Source: Motilimonas pumila (GTDB taxonomy: Bacteria; Pseudomonadota; Gammaproteobacteria; Enterobacterales; CBDFNC01). Taken from it: a stretch of DNA of 64,000 nt. The stretch lies in the NCBI RefSeq assembly GCF_003596335.1, contig NZ_QZCH01000013.1, positions 1 through 64,000 of the forward strand, read 5' to 3'. This document shows, piece after piece, positions 19,056-27,943 of the stretch (the first letter of the stretch is position 1; each line of letters starts with the position of its first letter). Made by a program: the position numbers and the translations under genes. The notes beneath the pieces were generated by a model that did not search any database, had not been told where the DNA came from, and saw nothing but the letters and a program-made list of their open reading frames with translations.

Positions 19056-19530
19056 TCTGGTGCAAAAGACATTCGATATGTACGATCTTAGCAGCGGTGT
19101 TAGCTGCTAAACCCTGCCAGCTTTGGGTGTGCAACAAATGCAGTATTTGCTCACTTGTTTATGAAAGGGTTTTATTAGCGTTATATACGCTTTGCCGGCT
19201 CGGGTTATTAAATTGATCAAGGTTGAGATTGCAAACACTTGCTCTGACAGCTTTAAAACTGATAACTGCATATCTACATTGCGTTCATATATGGCGCAAG
19301 CAACGTTATCTACTTTGGCGGACTCTATGGTTAAGCAGCCTGCCCCATTTCCCGTGTTTTGATTTAAGGCGCTCGAATGAGTTGCCCAAATGCTGTCTAG
19401 CGTAGCTTTTGTGTTTACGTGTTCTGATGCAGGTTCGAGTTTCACCAATTCACGCTCGGGTTTTGTTCATTTTATGACTTATTCAGGTTAAGGTGATCGG
19501 GTATTTTTTACTGCACTTAATCGGGAAAGC
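19056..19530. other. Intergenic region with recQ 3' hairpin
   Basis: No convincing gene. A hairpin at 19088-19110 (arms TTAGCAGC and GCTGCTAA, 7-base loop) follows recQ without a T-run. One 65-codon open stretch on the plus strand (ending with Val-Phe-stop before 19365) has protein-like composition but no start codon or ribosome site. Confidence 0.4.
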
Positions 19531-22281
19531 ATGGACAGTTTACTCACCTTTTTTGGCTTGGCGGTCATGGCTTTTTTATTTGGCGGCGCGGGTTTAGCTT
19601 GGTATAGCTTTAGTCAGCTAAAGCAAGCCAACCGGCGCATTGACGCACTAAACCAAGCGGTGACTGATTTAAAGCAATTATTGGCCAAGTCGGATGCTAC
19701 CCAACAGAATGCTGCCAGTGCTCCTTTGCAACCTGTTGATGAAGCGCCCGCCTCTGGCTCGCCGGTTGAATCAGCGCTGGAGCTTGCAACAGAGTCTGAG
19801 CTGCGGCCACCCAAAGAAGGTCGCGACAGTCTAGCATGTAAGGCGCCAAACGCCGTTGTACCTGTTCAGGTCGCAACCCATTCGAGTTCTGATCAGCGGG
19901 CGTCAGATGCTGCTAATACGTCGGAGAAAAAAGATCGCAGAGCGGTTAATAATAAAGACAAACCACCGCACCCTGCTCCTTCGCATACGCCAAGGCCAAG
20001 TTTAACAGAGCGTTTCGAGGCATTTATTGCAAACAATGGTTTGCTGTGGATAGGCGGTGCCATTTTGGCTCTTGGCGGTGTGTTTTTAGCCAAATATTCA
20101 GTGGAAGCTGGGTTGGTTTCTATTGCCACCCGGTTGGTTTTTGGCGGGGTATTTGCCGCGGCTTTGGTGCTGTTGGCGGAGTACTTATACCGTAAGCAAG
20201 GTGGTCAAAGTGGTGTATTAACTACCTGCGCAGCCCTTGCCAGTGGCGGGGTTATCACGGGGTTTGCCTTGGTCTTGGTAACATTTACGTATTATCAGTT
20301 TATTTCCTCTGCTCTGGCTTTTGCTGGCTTAGCCTTTATTTCACTGTTGGCCACAGCGCTGGCGCTACGCTACGGTCCCTTATTGGCGGTGATTGGCATT
20401 ATTGGCGCGTATGCCGTGCCAGCTTTAGTTAATACGGACAGCAATAATCTATTTGCTTTGCTGATGTACGTGAATTTAGTGTCTTGCGCAGCTATGTGGG
20501 TAGCGCAAAAGGTACAAAAAGACTGGCTGTGGTGGCAAAGTTTTACGGGCCATTTTTTATGGTTGGCAGTGAGTATCGCGGTGGGTGAGTCAGGCGATAT
20601 ATGGTTGATTTTCGCCACCATGGTCGTGGGGCTTTACCTTTACATTGTGGCAGGTGTATTGGGCTGGCGATTCAGTGAGAGCAATGGGCAAGCGTTAGCG
20701 GTCAAGGTGTTATTAATGCCTCGTAAAGAGCAACTTGCGATTATTTTAAGCGTGATGGGTTTAGTGGCGTTTTATGCGCTGCACGGTTTTGCGCCTAGCC
20801 TTATTTGGGTGTGTGCTTTGCTGGCTGTTCTGTGCGCGTGGCTGCCCTTGCGCCATAGTGCTTTTGACGCTTGGCCTTTTGTTGCTTTGGCCTTTTGCGG
20901 TTACGTCATCATGATGTATCCACTCCCCGCTTCTGGTGCGACTCTTTCGGTGTTCGCTGGCGCGTTTGGATTTACCCAGTTCGCCGCTTGGCTGTGTTTT
21001 GGCTATGGCTGGTTTATGATGAAGCGATATCCAAAGCGACTGAGCTATTGCTTGTTTAGCGCGGTTTCGTCCTTGTGTGTGTTTGGACTGTCTTACGTTA
21101 TCTCGCCGCTGGCCATTTCAGCCCAGCTATACCCATTATGGAGTGGCCACTTACTAGTGATGGCAGCGGCGGCCATTTGGTTGGGCCAGCAAGGACTGTC
21201 GGCATACGGCAAGGCAGCCTTATGGGTATTGGCCAACACTCATTTAGCCTTGGTGCTGAGCATGTGGTTAAATGCTAGCACGCTCACATTAGCGCTCTGT
21301 GGTCAGTTGGTGTTATTAGCTTATTACCAAAAGTCTTATCAACTGGCTTTTCCGAGTTGGCTTACCAAAATCGGTTTGAGTCTGGTTTTATTGCGAGTTA
21401 CTTTGGCGCCATTTACTCCCGAATACAGCCAAGAGAACGTCTTGTCGGTGCATTGGAGCTTGGTGGTTCTGCCGCTGATGCTGGCTTTTATTTTTGCCGC
21501 TTATCGTTTGCAAACCAATCGGGCGCTAAAAAACTGGTTAGAAGGGGCGCTGATGCATTTGTTGGCGTTATTTGTCACTTTAGAGACCAGTTATTACTTG
21601 ATTGGTGACTACCCTAGCCTGCAACATTTAAGCTTTAAAGAAATGGCGGCGTTATCAATGAACTGGCTGGTGCTTGGCACGGTTTATTGGTGGCGTTATC
21701 GCATCAGCCAACGGGATCTCTACTTGATTGCTGGCAGTTTTTTAGCGGGTGCCAGCGGCATTTTGCACGTCGCGATTTTATGGCAATACAACCCTTGGTT
21801 CAGCGCCATTGATGTGGGCCCTTACCTGTTGTTCAACTGGGTATCTGTTTTGTGGTTGGTACCTTTGGTTATGCTCTCTGTGGCGTTGAAATACGGCTTA
21901 ATCCCTGCCCGCTTGCAGTTGGATATTAGGTTTATTTATGGGCTAATTGCACTGTTTTGCTTTTTATTTGTAAACGCCACGGTGCGCACTGTGTTTCAAC
22001 AGCAATTTATTATGGTGCAATTAACCACCAGCCAAGCAGAGCTTTATACCTACTCTGCCGTGTGGTTATTGATTGCAGCCAGCTTGGTGGTGTTAGGGCA
22101 ACGCTTAGCGCAAAGCCCCCTTTACCAAAGCGGTTTTGCGATATTACTGGTAGTGATCTTAAAAGCCTTTTTAGTCGACATGGCACACTTAGACGGCCTT
22201 TATCGTGCTATCTCCTTTATTGGCCTTGGTTTGTCTTTGGTTGGCTTAGGCTGGCTTTTTACCCGAGTGCGCAGCCATTAA
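19531..22281 (+). CDS. DUF2339 polytopic membrane protein
   Basis: A 916-residue inner-membrane protein of the DUF2339 family, function unknown. One N-terminal TM helix (about 6-28) is followed by a short coiled coil, a hydrophilic Ala/Ser/Pro-rich stretch (about 55-160) and then more than 20 hydrophobic segments to the C-terminus, starting with NNGLLWIGGAILALGGVFL. The start has a GGGAA Shine-Dalgarno. Monocistronic. Members of the family are common in marine gammaproteobacteria; roles in envelope maintenance have been suggested but nothing here tells which. A strong hairpin follows the stop codon. Confidence 0.85.
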   Translation: MDSLLTFFGLAVMAFLFGGAGLAWYSFSQLKQANRRIDALNQAVTDLKQLLAKSDATQQNAASAPLQPVDEAPASGSPVESALELATESELRPPKEGRDSLACKAPNAVVPVQVATHSSSDQRASDAANTSEKKDRRAVNNKDKPPHPAPSHTPRPSLTERFEAFIANNGLLWIGGAILALGGVFLAKYSVEAGLVSIATRLVFGGVFAAALVLLAEYLYRKQGGQSGVLTTCAALASGGVITGFALVLVTFTYYQFISSALAFAGLAFISLLATALALRYGPLLAVIGIIGAYAVPALVNTDSNNLFALLMYVNLVSCAAMWVAQKVQKDWLWWQSFTGHFLWLAVSIAVGESGDIWLIFATMVVGLYLYIVAGVLGWRFSESNGQALAVKVLLMPRKEQLAIILSVMGLVAFYALHGFAPSLIWVCALLAVLCAWLPLRHSAFDAWPFVALAFCGYVIMMYPLPASGATLSVFAGAFGFTQFAAWLCFGYGWFMMKRYPKRLSYCLFSAVSSLCVFGLSYVISPLAISAQLYPLWSGHLLVMAAAAIWLGQQGLSAYGKAALWVLANTHLALVLSMWLNASTLTLALCGQLVLLAYYQKSYQLAFPSWLTKIGLSLVLLRVTLAPFTPEYSQENVLSVHWSLVVLPLMLAFIFAAYRLQTNRALKNWLEGALMHLLALFVTLETSYYLIGDYPSLQHLSFKEMAALSMNWLVLGTVYWWRYRISQRDLYLIAGSFLAGASGILHVAILWQYNPWFSAIDVGPYLLFNWVSVLWLVPLVMLSVALKYGLIPARLQLDIRFIYGLIALFCFLFVNATVRTVFQQQFIMVQLTTSQAELYTYSAVWLLIAASLVVLGQRLAQSPLYQSGFAILLVVILKAFLVDMAHLDGLYRAISFIGLGLSLVGLGWLFTRVRSH

Positions 22282-22291
22282 TCCTGGTCTC

Positions 22292-22321
22292 GCCTTAGGT
22301 GGGTTATTACCCGCCTAAGGC
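22292..22321 (+). terminator. Hairpin after DUF2339 gene
   Basis: Arms GCCTTAGGTGGGT (22292-22304) and ACCCGCCTAAGGC (22309-22321) pair over 13 bp with one G-U, loop of four. It begins 11 bases after the stop codon. No T-run follows, so it may protect the 3' end rather than terminate alone. Confidence 0.6.
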
Positions 22322-22514
22322 ATACTGATGTCAGGCTTCTTGCCCAGTGCAGCTCATGGTTATTAGTCATCATATTGAACATGAAGGGCGGCTTTAGCTC
22401 GCTATTTTACAATCGCTGAACCGTCACATTTACTGCTTAAGCCCCCTCTTCGCCTGTGACGTTTTTTACCCTGTTGAACTGCCTCTAGTTGGTAAGACGA
22501 TCGAGATAATAAAT

Positions 22515-22537
22515 GTAATGTTATAATATAACATTTT
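22515..22537 (+). promoter_or_regulatory. Zur box with embedded -10
   Basis: The 19-base core AATGTTATAATATAACATT is an odd-length perfect palindrome and matches the gammaproteobacterial Zur consensus (GAAATGTTATA-N-TATAACATTTC) at all but the outer positions. A perfect TATAAT (22522-22527) lies inside, so Zur binding would block the promoter. It stands 98 bp upstream of hisI. The rest of 22322-22634 holds nothing else clear. Confidence 0.85.
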
Positions 22538-22634
22538 GTTTGTTATCCTAAGCGCATTCCACCCTCTATATAAGGCAACATCCACGGGCTGTTGGCACTT
22601 AATTGGCGCCTGAGCCTGTTTGTTAAGGCACCAC

Positions 22635-23060
22635 ATGCAACGAGATTTTTTTATTGGCTTAGAACAGTTAAAGCACGGCTCGGCCATTGATTTAGGTGAG
22701 GTTATTGCCCATTTGGCTTTTAATGAACAAGGGCTGATTCCTGTTATCAGTCAAGATGCTAGCAGCGGTGAAGTACTGATGTTTGCTTGGATGAACCAAG
22801 CCGCATTGCTGCAAACCTTAGCAACCCAACGCATGACTTATTGGTCACGGTCGCGACAACAGCTGTGGGTAAAAGGGGAAAGCAGTGGCCATTGTCAGCA
22901 GCTTATTGATATGTCGTTTGATTGCGATGGGGACGTGGTGCTGTGTCGAATTCAGCAACAAGGCCCGGCTTGTCATACCGGCAGACCATCTTGCTTTTAT
23001 TTGGATGTGGAACACGACGCGCAACAAGTAATAGTGAAAGGAGAATACCAAGTATCATGA
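22635..23060 (+). CDS. hisI: Standalone phosphoribosyl-AMP cyclohydrolase (Zur-regulated paralogue type)
   Basis: Third step of histidine synthesis: hydrolytic ring opening of PR-AMP. 141 aa from ATG 22635 (a second ATG five codons upstream is in frame). The PRA-CH domain is complete: Mg2+ ligands in D-C-D-G-D, and the three Zn-site cysteines in DCDGD, PACHTG and PSCFY. It is a single-domain HisI rather than the HisIE fusion found in enterics and it is not in a his operon. Its place behind a Zur box, with a dihydroorotase overlapping it by ATGA, matches the HisI2-PyrC2 low-zinc paralogue sets described for Zur regulons, so it is probably a second copy expressed in zinc starvation. Confidence 0.88.
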   Translation: MQRDFFIGLEQLKHGSAIDLGEVIAHLAFNEQGLIPVISQDASSGEVLMFAWMNQAALLQTLATQRMTYWSRSRQQLWVKGESSGHCQQLIDMSFDCDGDVVLCRIQQQGPACHTGRPSCFYLDVEHDAQQVIVKGEYQVS

Positions 23061-24391
23061 CTGCCACCTTGATAAAACATGCCCGTATCGTGAATGAGGG
23101 TAAAATAACGGAATTAGACCTGCGTATTCTAGGTCAACGTATCGACAAGATAGCCCCTGAAATAAGCGCTCAAGCGACAGACACTGTGATTGACGCCAAT
23201 GGCAGCTATTTACTGCCGGGCATGATAGATGACCAAGTGCATTTTAGAGAGCCGGGCTTAACCCATAAAGGCTCTATTGCGACCGAGTCAAAAGCCGCGG
23301 TAGCGGGGGGCATAACCAGTTACATGGAAATGCCGAATGTAAATCCTTCTACCACAGATCTTGACGCGTTGGCCCATAAATACGCCATTGCTCGGCAGCA
23401 CTCGGCGGCGAATTATGCCTTCTATTTAGGCGCAACAGAAAATAACCTTGAGCAGATTAAACGTTTAGATCCGCGTCAACACTGTGGCGTTAAGGTGTTT
23501 ATGGGGGCGTCTACCGGTGACTTGTTGGTTGAACACCCACAAGCGTTAGACGCGATCTTTCGTGAATCGCCGGTATTGATTGTGACGCATTGCGAAAGCA
23601 GCCCGCAGATCGCAGTGAATCAAGCGCGAGTGCTCGCTCAGAAAAACGAGCTGACCATTGCAGACCATCCCGTGATCCGCGATGCTGCAGCGTGTTATGC
23701 CTCGTCTTCTTACGCGGTGGATTTGGCCAAAAAATACCAAAGCCAATTGCATGTTTTGCACATTACCACGGCCAAAGAGTTGAGCTTATTCAGTGCCGGC
23801 CCCCTTGCACAAAAGCACATTACCGCCGAAGCGTGTGTGCATCACTTGTGGTTTAGTGAGCAAGACTATGCTGAACGTGGCAACCTCATAAAATGTAACC
23901 CGGCGATAAAGGCGCTTAGCGATCGCGATGCCTTAATTCAAGCCTTGCACAGCAATCAGATTGATATCATTGCTACCGACCATGCGCCGCATACCCTAGC
24001 TGAAAAGCAAGTGCCTTATGCCCAAGCCCCCGCGGGTTTGCCTTTGGTACAACACGCCTTGTTAACCTTGTTTGATCACGTTAAGCAGCAACGCATGAGC
24101 CTAACCCAAGTGGTGGAGAAAACCGCCCATAACCCAGCCATTCGCTATGGTGTGGAGCAGCGTGGTTATGTAAGAGAAGGGTACTTTGCCGATTTAGTGT
24201 TGGTGGATGCCGCTGCAGCAACGCCTGTGACTCATGCTAACTGCTTGTATCACTGCGGCTGGACACCTTTTGATGGCCACGAGTTTTCGGCCAAGATACA
24301 GCGTACTTGGGTAAATGGGATGCAAGTGTTTGACGGCAAAGAGGTTATCACACACGCCGACAATGCCATGGCGCTGCGTTTTAACTCATAA
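23057..24391 (+). CDS. Dihydroorotase, PyrC2-like
   Basis: Amidohydrolase of the dihydroorotase class I/allantoinase branch, 444 aa, pyrimidine synthesis. The start at 23057 overlaps the hisI stop as ATGA; a longer open frame from 22922 lies inside hisI and is discarded. The usual D-x-H-x-H metal motif reads D-D-Q-V-H here, so one histidine is Gln. The lysine that is carbamylated in the family is in GVKVFMGAST; other metal-site elements THCES, HVLHIT and ATDHAPHT are present. Operon structure plus Zur box indicate use when zinc is scarce, and loss of a ligand would fit a reduced metal requirement (inference). An alternative is an orphan hydantoinase-like enzyme. Confidence 0.82.
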   Translation: MTATLIKHARIVNEGKITELDLRILGQRIDKIAPEISAQATDTVIDANGSYLLPGMIDDQVHFREPGLTHKGSIATESKAAVAGGITSYMEMPNVNPSTTDLDALAHKYAIARQHSAANYAFYLGATENNLEQIKRLDPRQHCGVKVFMGASTGDLLVEHPQALDAIFRESPVLIVTHCESSPQIAVNQARVLAQKNELTIADHPVIRDAAACYASSSYAVDLAKKYQSQLHVLHITTAKELSLFSAGPLAQKHITAEACVHHLWFSEQDYAERGNLIKCNPAIKALSDRDALIQALHSNQIDIIATDHAPHTLAEKQVPYAQAPAGLPLVQHALLTLFDHVKQQRMSLTQVVEKTAHNPAIRYGVEQRGYVREGYFADLVLVDAAAATPVTHANCLYHCGWTPFDGHEFSAKIQRTWVNGMQVFDGKEVITHADNAMALRFNS

Positions 24392-24563
24392 CGCAAGCGT
24401 TTTAACTTTTAACGCAAGCGTTTTAACTTTTAACGCAAGCGTTTTAACTTTTAACGCAAGCGTTTTAACTTTTAACGCAAGCGTTTTAACTTTTAACGCA
24501 AGCGTTTTAACTTTTAACGCAAGCGTTTTAACTTTTAACGCAAGCGTTTTAACTCATAACGCT
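24376..24563. repeat. Tandem array of 21-bp repeats, eight copies
   Basis: Eight contiguous 21-bp units run exactly from 24390 to 24557; each begins AACGCAAGCGTTTTAAC and ends TTTT in copies 1-7 and TCAT in copy 8. Partial units flank both sides (24376-24389 and from 24558). Copies 1-7 are identical. Each unit contains AACGC-AA-GCGTT dyad symmetry. The first partial unit is the last codons and stop of the dihydroorotase gene, so the array seems to have arisen by duplication of that 3' end. It lies between convergent genes. Confidence 0.95.
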
Positions 24564-24630
24564 GGCACATTACTATCAACCGCTGGCAAACCGAGTTAAT
24601 CGGCAAGCCGCGGTGATGGGGCTGCCTAGA

Positions 24631-25497
24631 TCACGGCTGCACGGTGATCTTGTCGGCCAATGCTAATGCTAAATCTGCTGCGCTGTAGGCGCTTTCGTTA
24701 ATAAAGTGCGGGTACACAGTTTGGTCACCTTGGTAAGGGAATTCGCTGCCATCAAGGCCTATGAACATGGGATCGCCTGGGTTTAAGGCGTGGTAGTCTT
24801 TACCGCAAATCGCGGGGTGTACCATGGCGGCCCGGTGACCTTTTTCATCAAGGGGAAAGGCCACTTCTTGTAGCAATCTAAAGGCTTCATATGCGGGCAG
24901 CTGTGGCAATTGGTTTTGGTTGTGCAAGTCAATAAAGTCCAACACCGCCGTTAGCATTTTTTTCATTAATTGCAAACAGTCGTGTTGCAACACGCCATGA
25001 GATTGCGCGCCAATTTCTAACATGATGCCCGCGCCGCCTAGGGTGCACAGATAAGGATGCGAGGTAAGGGGCTGTTGGTCTTCAAACAGAATGTAAGCTT
25101 CCGGCATTTGTTGTTTTACAAACGCGCCCATTTGTTGGTAGAAGGGGCTGCTCTCAAGTAAGATCAACGTGGCGCCCATGTGGCTCGTGGTATTGTGCAT
25201 ATCCACGACTAACTGCTGTGGCACTTGGTCGTATTGCGCGGTGAGCTGCTGGGCAATCTTCACTTCATTTAAGCTGGCGTCTGCCGCTTCTGGCGTTAAA
25301 AACTGACGGTTTAGGTCTTGGTCAACAAAACGCACGTTACGTTTTACCGCCGCTGGGTTGGCGATAATGCTCTGGGTAGTAAAGCTTGCTCGCTGCGCCT
25401 GGTATAAGCCTTGCTCAATCAGTTTGTTGACATAAATGCCAGAAAGCTCATTGCCATGCGTGCCCGCTACTAACAATACCTGTTTGAAGTTATCCAT
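24631..25497 (-). CDS. aspA: Aspartoacylase
   Basis: Zn carboxypeptidase-fold amidohydrolase of the AspA/AstE group, 288 aa, cleaving N-acetyl-aspartate to acetate and aspartate. Zn ligands H14 and E17 in GTHGNELSG and H101 in VVDMHNTTSH are visible, as is the substrate-binding R in DQDLNRQF. Length fits aspartoacylase rather than the longer succinylglutamate desuccinylase. It is transcribed towards the 21-bp repeat array, convergent with the dihydroorotase. The upstream spacer has a GTAACGTTAC palindrome at 25541-25550 of unknown meaning. Confidence 0.88.
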   Translation of the reverse strand: MDNFKQVLLVAGTHGNELSGIYVNKLIEQGLYQAQRASFTTQSIIANPAAVKRNVRFVDQDLNRQFLTPEAADASLNEVKIAQQLTAQYDQVPQQLVVDMHNTTSHMGATLILLESSPFYQQMGAFVKQQMPEAYILFEDQQPLTSHPYLCTLGGAGIMLEIGAQSHGVLQHDCLQLMKKMLTAVLDFIDLHNQNQLPQLPAYEAFRLLQEVAFPLDEKGHRAAMVHPAICGKDYHALNPGDPMFIGLDGSEFPYQGDQTVYPHFINESAYSAADLALALADKITVQP

Positions 25498-25597
25498 TGT
25501 TTGACCCTTATAAAATTCGCCGACGCCAGCGCGCGTAAATGTAACGTTACTTTATAACAAGTGGCCATTGAGTGGAAAGGCTGTTGCTATGGCGCAT

Positions 25598-25912
25598 TCA
25601 ATCTAAATGAGCCAGCATCGCCAATAACTCTTGGTCGAGTTGCTGAAACGACTGCAAACCTTTCATTTCAACTTTTTGTTCACCGACGAACAAGGTTGGC
25701 GTGGCAGTCACACGGTATTGCTGACACAACTCAGGGTGTTGTTCTACTTCGATATAATGAATATCCACCTGATGTTTAGCGGCAAAGGTGTCTAGGTGTT
25801 GCTTCATTATTTCGCAGGGTTTGCAGCGATAAGAAAAAAACACTGACATGTCGGCGTTTAACTCGGCGTGTGCTTGAAAGGATAGTAGGAACAGTAATAT
25901 CAGCTTTTTCAT
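25598..25912 (-). CDS. Periplasmic thioredoxin-fold protein
   Basis: 104 aa from the second of two adjacent ATGs, chosen because GGAG lies five bases ahead of it. Signal peptide (KKLILLFLLSFQAHA) then a thioredoxin fold with active site C-K-P-C near residue 30 and the cis-Pro loop ATPTLF. Short for DsbA/DsbC; closest in style to a minimal thioredoxin or glutaredoxin-like DsbC catalytic domain. Likely a disulfide reductase or isomerase partner in the periplasm. No redox partner gene is adjacent. Confidence 0.75.
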   Translation of the reverse strand: MKKLILLFLLSFQAHAELNADMSVFFSYRCKPCEIMKQHLDTFAAKHQVDIHYIEVEQHPELCQQYRVTATPTLFVGEQKVEMKGLQSFQQLDQELLAMLAHLD

Positions 25913-26065
25913 CATATCTCCAAGGTGGCGTCAGCACTACAAGGCGCAGGCTGTAATGGCCAAGCAGTGTAACTTGGTCATGGATTTCGCCGCCTCAGTG
26001 ATGCGATTAGAAATGCTTAGAAATCGTGATGTTCGGCCGTCACCTTGGTTACAATGGAAAAGCGA

Positions 26066-26707
26066 TTAGCGGGTTTCACTCCAACCTGAGTAGCTGACCC
26101 AGCTTGGAATATTGCGGGGGTCGCCCCAGGTTTTTATAAATTTCGGAAAGCTTTGTGGGCAGGCCACATTAAGGTGAACTTGGCACCATTCGTTTAATTT
26201 CCAATGGGAATTAAAACCTTCTTGATAGGCGTCATAAGCAAGGTGACAGCGCTTCCAAAAAGCGTCGTTGGCTTGGCCGCGTACGGCTTCCCACGGATAA
26301 GAAGGGGTGTCGTCGACCAATGAGTATGCCGCGTTACCCATTAAATGCAGTAATTTGCTGATGTTTTCTACGCCGATTTCTTTCACCGACAAGGTCTTTA
26401 TGGCTTCAATATCAGCGCCCACTTTGGCCGCCACGCGATGGATTAAAAAGTCGGTGTCTAGCTTGGTGCAAATGTCGTAGCCAATCCAATCAAGGCGGTC
26501 GAATACCGCGTCACGATAATCGTCTTTGCTAAATTGCTTTTCACGCAGCGCACGGCGGTATTCCACCGATTTCTTGTTTTTGTCGCTGATGAAAGATTGC
26601 AGGTGAGGGTAGTCATTTAAACTGGATGGATTCTGCGCCAATAACTCCAGTAATTTGTCCGTATCGATCAATAAAGAGCCGAGTTCGGCTTGGGTTTTTT
26701 TATCCAT
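26066..26707 (-). CDS. Hypothetical protein, 213 aa
   Basis: Not recognised. The ATG at 26707 is chosen over a GTG two codons upstream because AAGG stands seven bases before it. The protein is soluble, mainly helical with a charged N-terminal half and a Trp/Cys-containing C-terminus (HWKLNEWCQVHLNVACPQ, then TWGDPRNIPSWVSY). No signal peptide or membrane helix. Monocistronic between the thioredoxin-like gene and the OYE/GST pair. Composition and reading-frame length support a real gene; no function is assigned. Confidence 0.7.
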   Translation of the reverse strand: MDKKTQAELGSLLIDTDKLLELLAQNPSSLNDYPHLQSFISDKNKKSVEYRRALREKQFSKDDYRDAVFDRLDWIGYDICTKLDTDFLIHRVAAKVGADIEAIKTLSVKEIGVENISKLLHLMGNAAYSLVDDTPSYPWEAVRGQANDAFWKRCHLAYDAYQEGFNSHWKLNEWCQVHLNVACPQSFPKFIKTWGDPRNIPSWVSYSGWSETR

Positions 26708-26852
26708 TTTCACGCCTTAATTCGCAACTTAACCCTATGGTAGCGCATGTCTTTGTGTGTGACGTTAGGAGATGATCAAAGTTATGCGCAAAGTTGCCCA
26801 TTTGCGAGCGATGAACAGGCAACTTGAGCCACTGTTCATCGCCGTTTACGCT

Positions 26853-27929
26853 TTAGGCTAGCGAGGCGTAATCTGTATAACCTTTGGCGTCTCCGCCGTA
26901 TAAAGTGTCCATGTCTGGTTGATTGAGCGGGGCGTTTTGCTTAAAGCGCTCGGCCAAATCAGGGTTAGCAATATAAGGCATGCCAAACGACACCAGCTCG
27001 CTTTGGCCTTGCTTTAAACTGGCTTCTGCAGATTCAGGAGAGTAGCCGCCATTGGCCATGTAGGCACCATTAAATGCTTGTTTTAGAGAGCCAAAATCAA
27101 AACTATGGTCGCGTTCTCCGGCGAAGGCCTCTACCACGTGTAAGTAACCTAATTGGTAAGCATTTAGCTGTTTAATTAACTCATCAAACAAGGCTTGAGG
27201 GTTGCTCTCACTCATGGAATTAAAGGTGCCTGTTGGCGAGATGCGAATGCCCACTTGTTGAGCGTTCCATACCTGAGTGACAGCGGCAACCACTTCCATG
27301 GTTAAGCGAATGCGATTGGAGATGCTGCCACCGTACGCGTCTTGGCGTAGGTTGGTGCCGTCTTTTAGAAACTGATCGAGTAAATACCCGTTGGCAGCAT
27401 GAATTTCAATGCCATCAAAGCCCGCAGCCTTGGCGTTCAATGCGCCTTGTCGATATTGCTCAACAATGGCTGGAATGTCGTTAATGTCGAGTGCGCGCGG
27501 CGTTTCAAAGTCCACAAAGCCTTGCTCGGTAAAGGCTTGTCCTTCAGGTTTGATAGCTGAAGGCGCAACAGGCAGCTCGCCATTGGGTTGCAACGCAGGA
27601 TGTGAAATACGACCAACGTGCCACAGCTGGGCAAAGATTTTGCCACCTTGCTGATGCACGGCTTGAGTTACTTGTTGCCAGCCTTGAATTTGCTCTTCAC
27701 TGTATATGCCAGGGGTGAACGCATAACCTTTACCTTGAGGCGAGATTTGGGTGGCTTCGCTGATGATCAACGCTGCGGATGCGCGTTGTTGATAATACTC
27801 AGCGTTCATTGGTTGCGGCACGTCGCCTGGTTGGGCAGCCCGCGAGCGGGTCAGTGGGGCCATGACAATGCGGTGTGGTAAAGACAGGTTGCCCAGTTGT
27901 AACGGGGTAAATAAATGTTGATAACGCAT
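26853..27929 (-). CDS. Old yellow enzyme family alkene reductase
   Basis: FMN-dependent NADPH ene-reductase, 358 aa, NemA/OYE type, reducing activated C=C bonds, quinone-like electrophiles and nitro compounds. Motifs: LFTPLQLGNLSLPHRIVMAPLT-type start, QLWHVGRISHP, the active-site segment GFDGIEIHAANGYL with His-Asn pair, and DAYGGSISNR. It sits 14 bp after a glutathione S-transferase gene in one operon, divergent from an HxlR regulator, which resembles electrophile-stress modules. Confidence 0.92.
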   Translation of the reverse strand: MRYQHLFTPLQLGNLSLPHRIVMAPLTRSRAAQPGDVPQPMNAEYYQQRASAALIISEATQISPQGKGYAFTPGIYSEEQIQGWQQVTQAVHQQGGKIFAQLWHVGRISHPALQPNGELPVAPSAIKPEGQAFTEQGFVDFETPRALDINDIPAIVEQYRQGALNAKAAGFDGIEIHAANGYLLDQFLKDGTNLRQDAYGGSISNRIRLTMEVVAAVTQVWNAQQVGIRISPTGTFNSMSESNPQALFDELIKQLNAYQLGYLHVVEAFAGERDHSFDFGSLKQAFNGAYMANGGYSPESAEASLKQGQSELVSFGMPYIANPDLAERFKQNAPLNQPDMDTLYGGDAKGYTDYASLA

Positions 27930-27943
27930 GGGGGTATTCCTCT

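Noticed and set aside
19107..19448. 113-codon frame on the minus strand
   Set aside because: No Shine-Dalgarno and improbable composition; the opposite strand gives an equally long start-less frame.
19420..19450. tRNA-like T-loop GGTTCGAGT
   Set aside because: The stem around it does not pair and no other tRNA arms are found.
22922..23056. Longer start for dihydroorotase
   Set aside because: Lies in hisI in another frame; the ATGA overlap gives a normal coupled start.
24376..24563. CRISPR array
   Set aside because: Units are contiguous with no spacers and no cas gene is present.
24315..24599. 94-codon frame with a repeated heptapeptide across the 21-bp array
   Set aside because: It is a consequence of the 21-bp period in one frame; the start lies inside dihydroorotase and there is no ribosome site.
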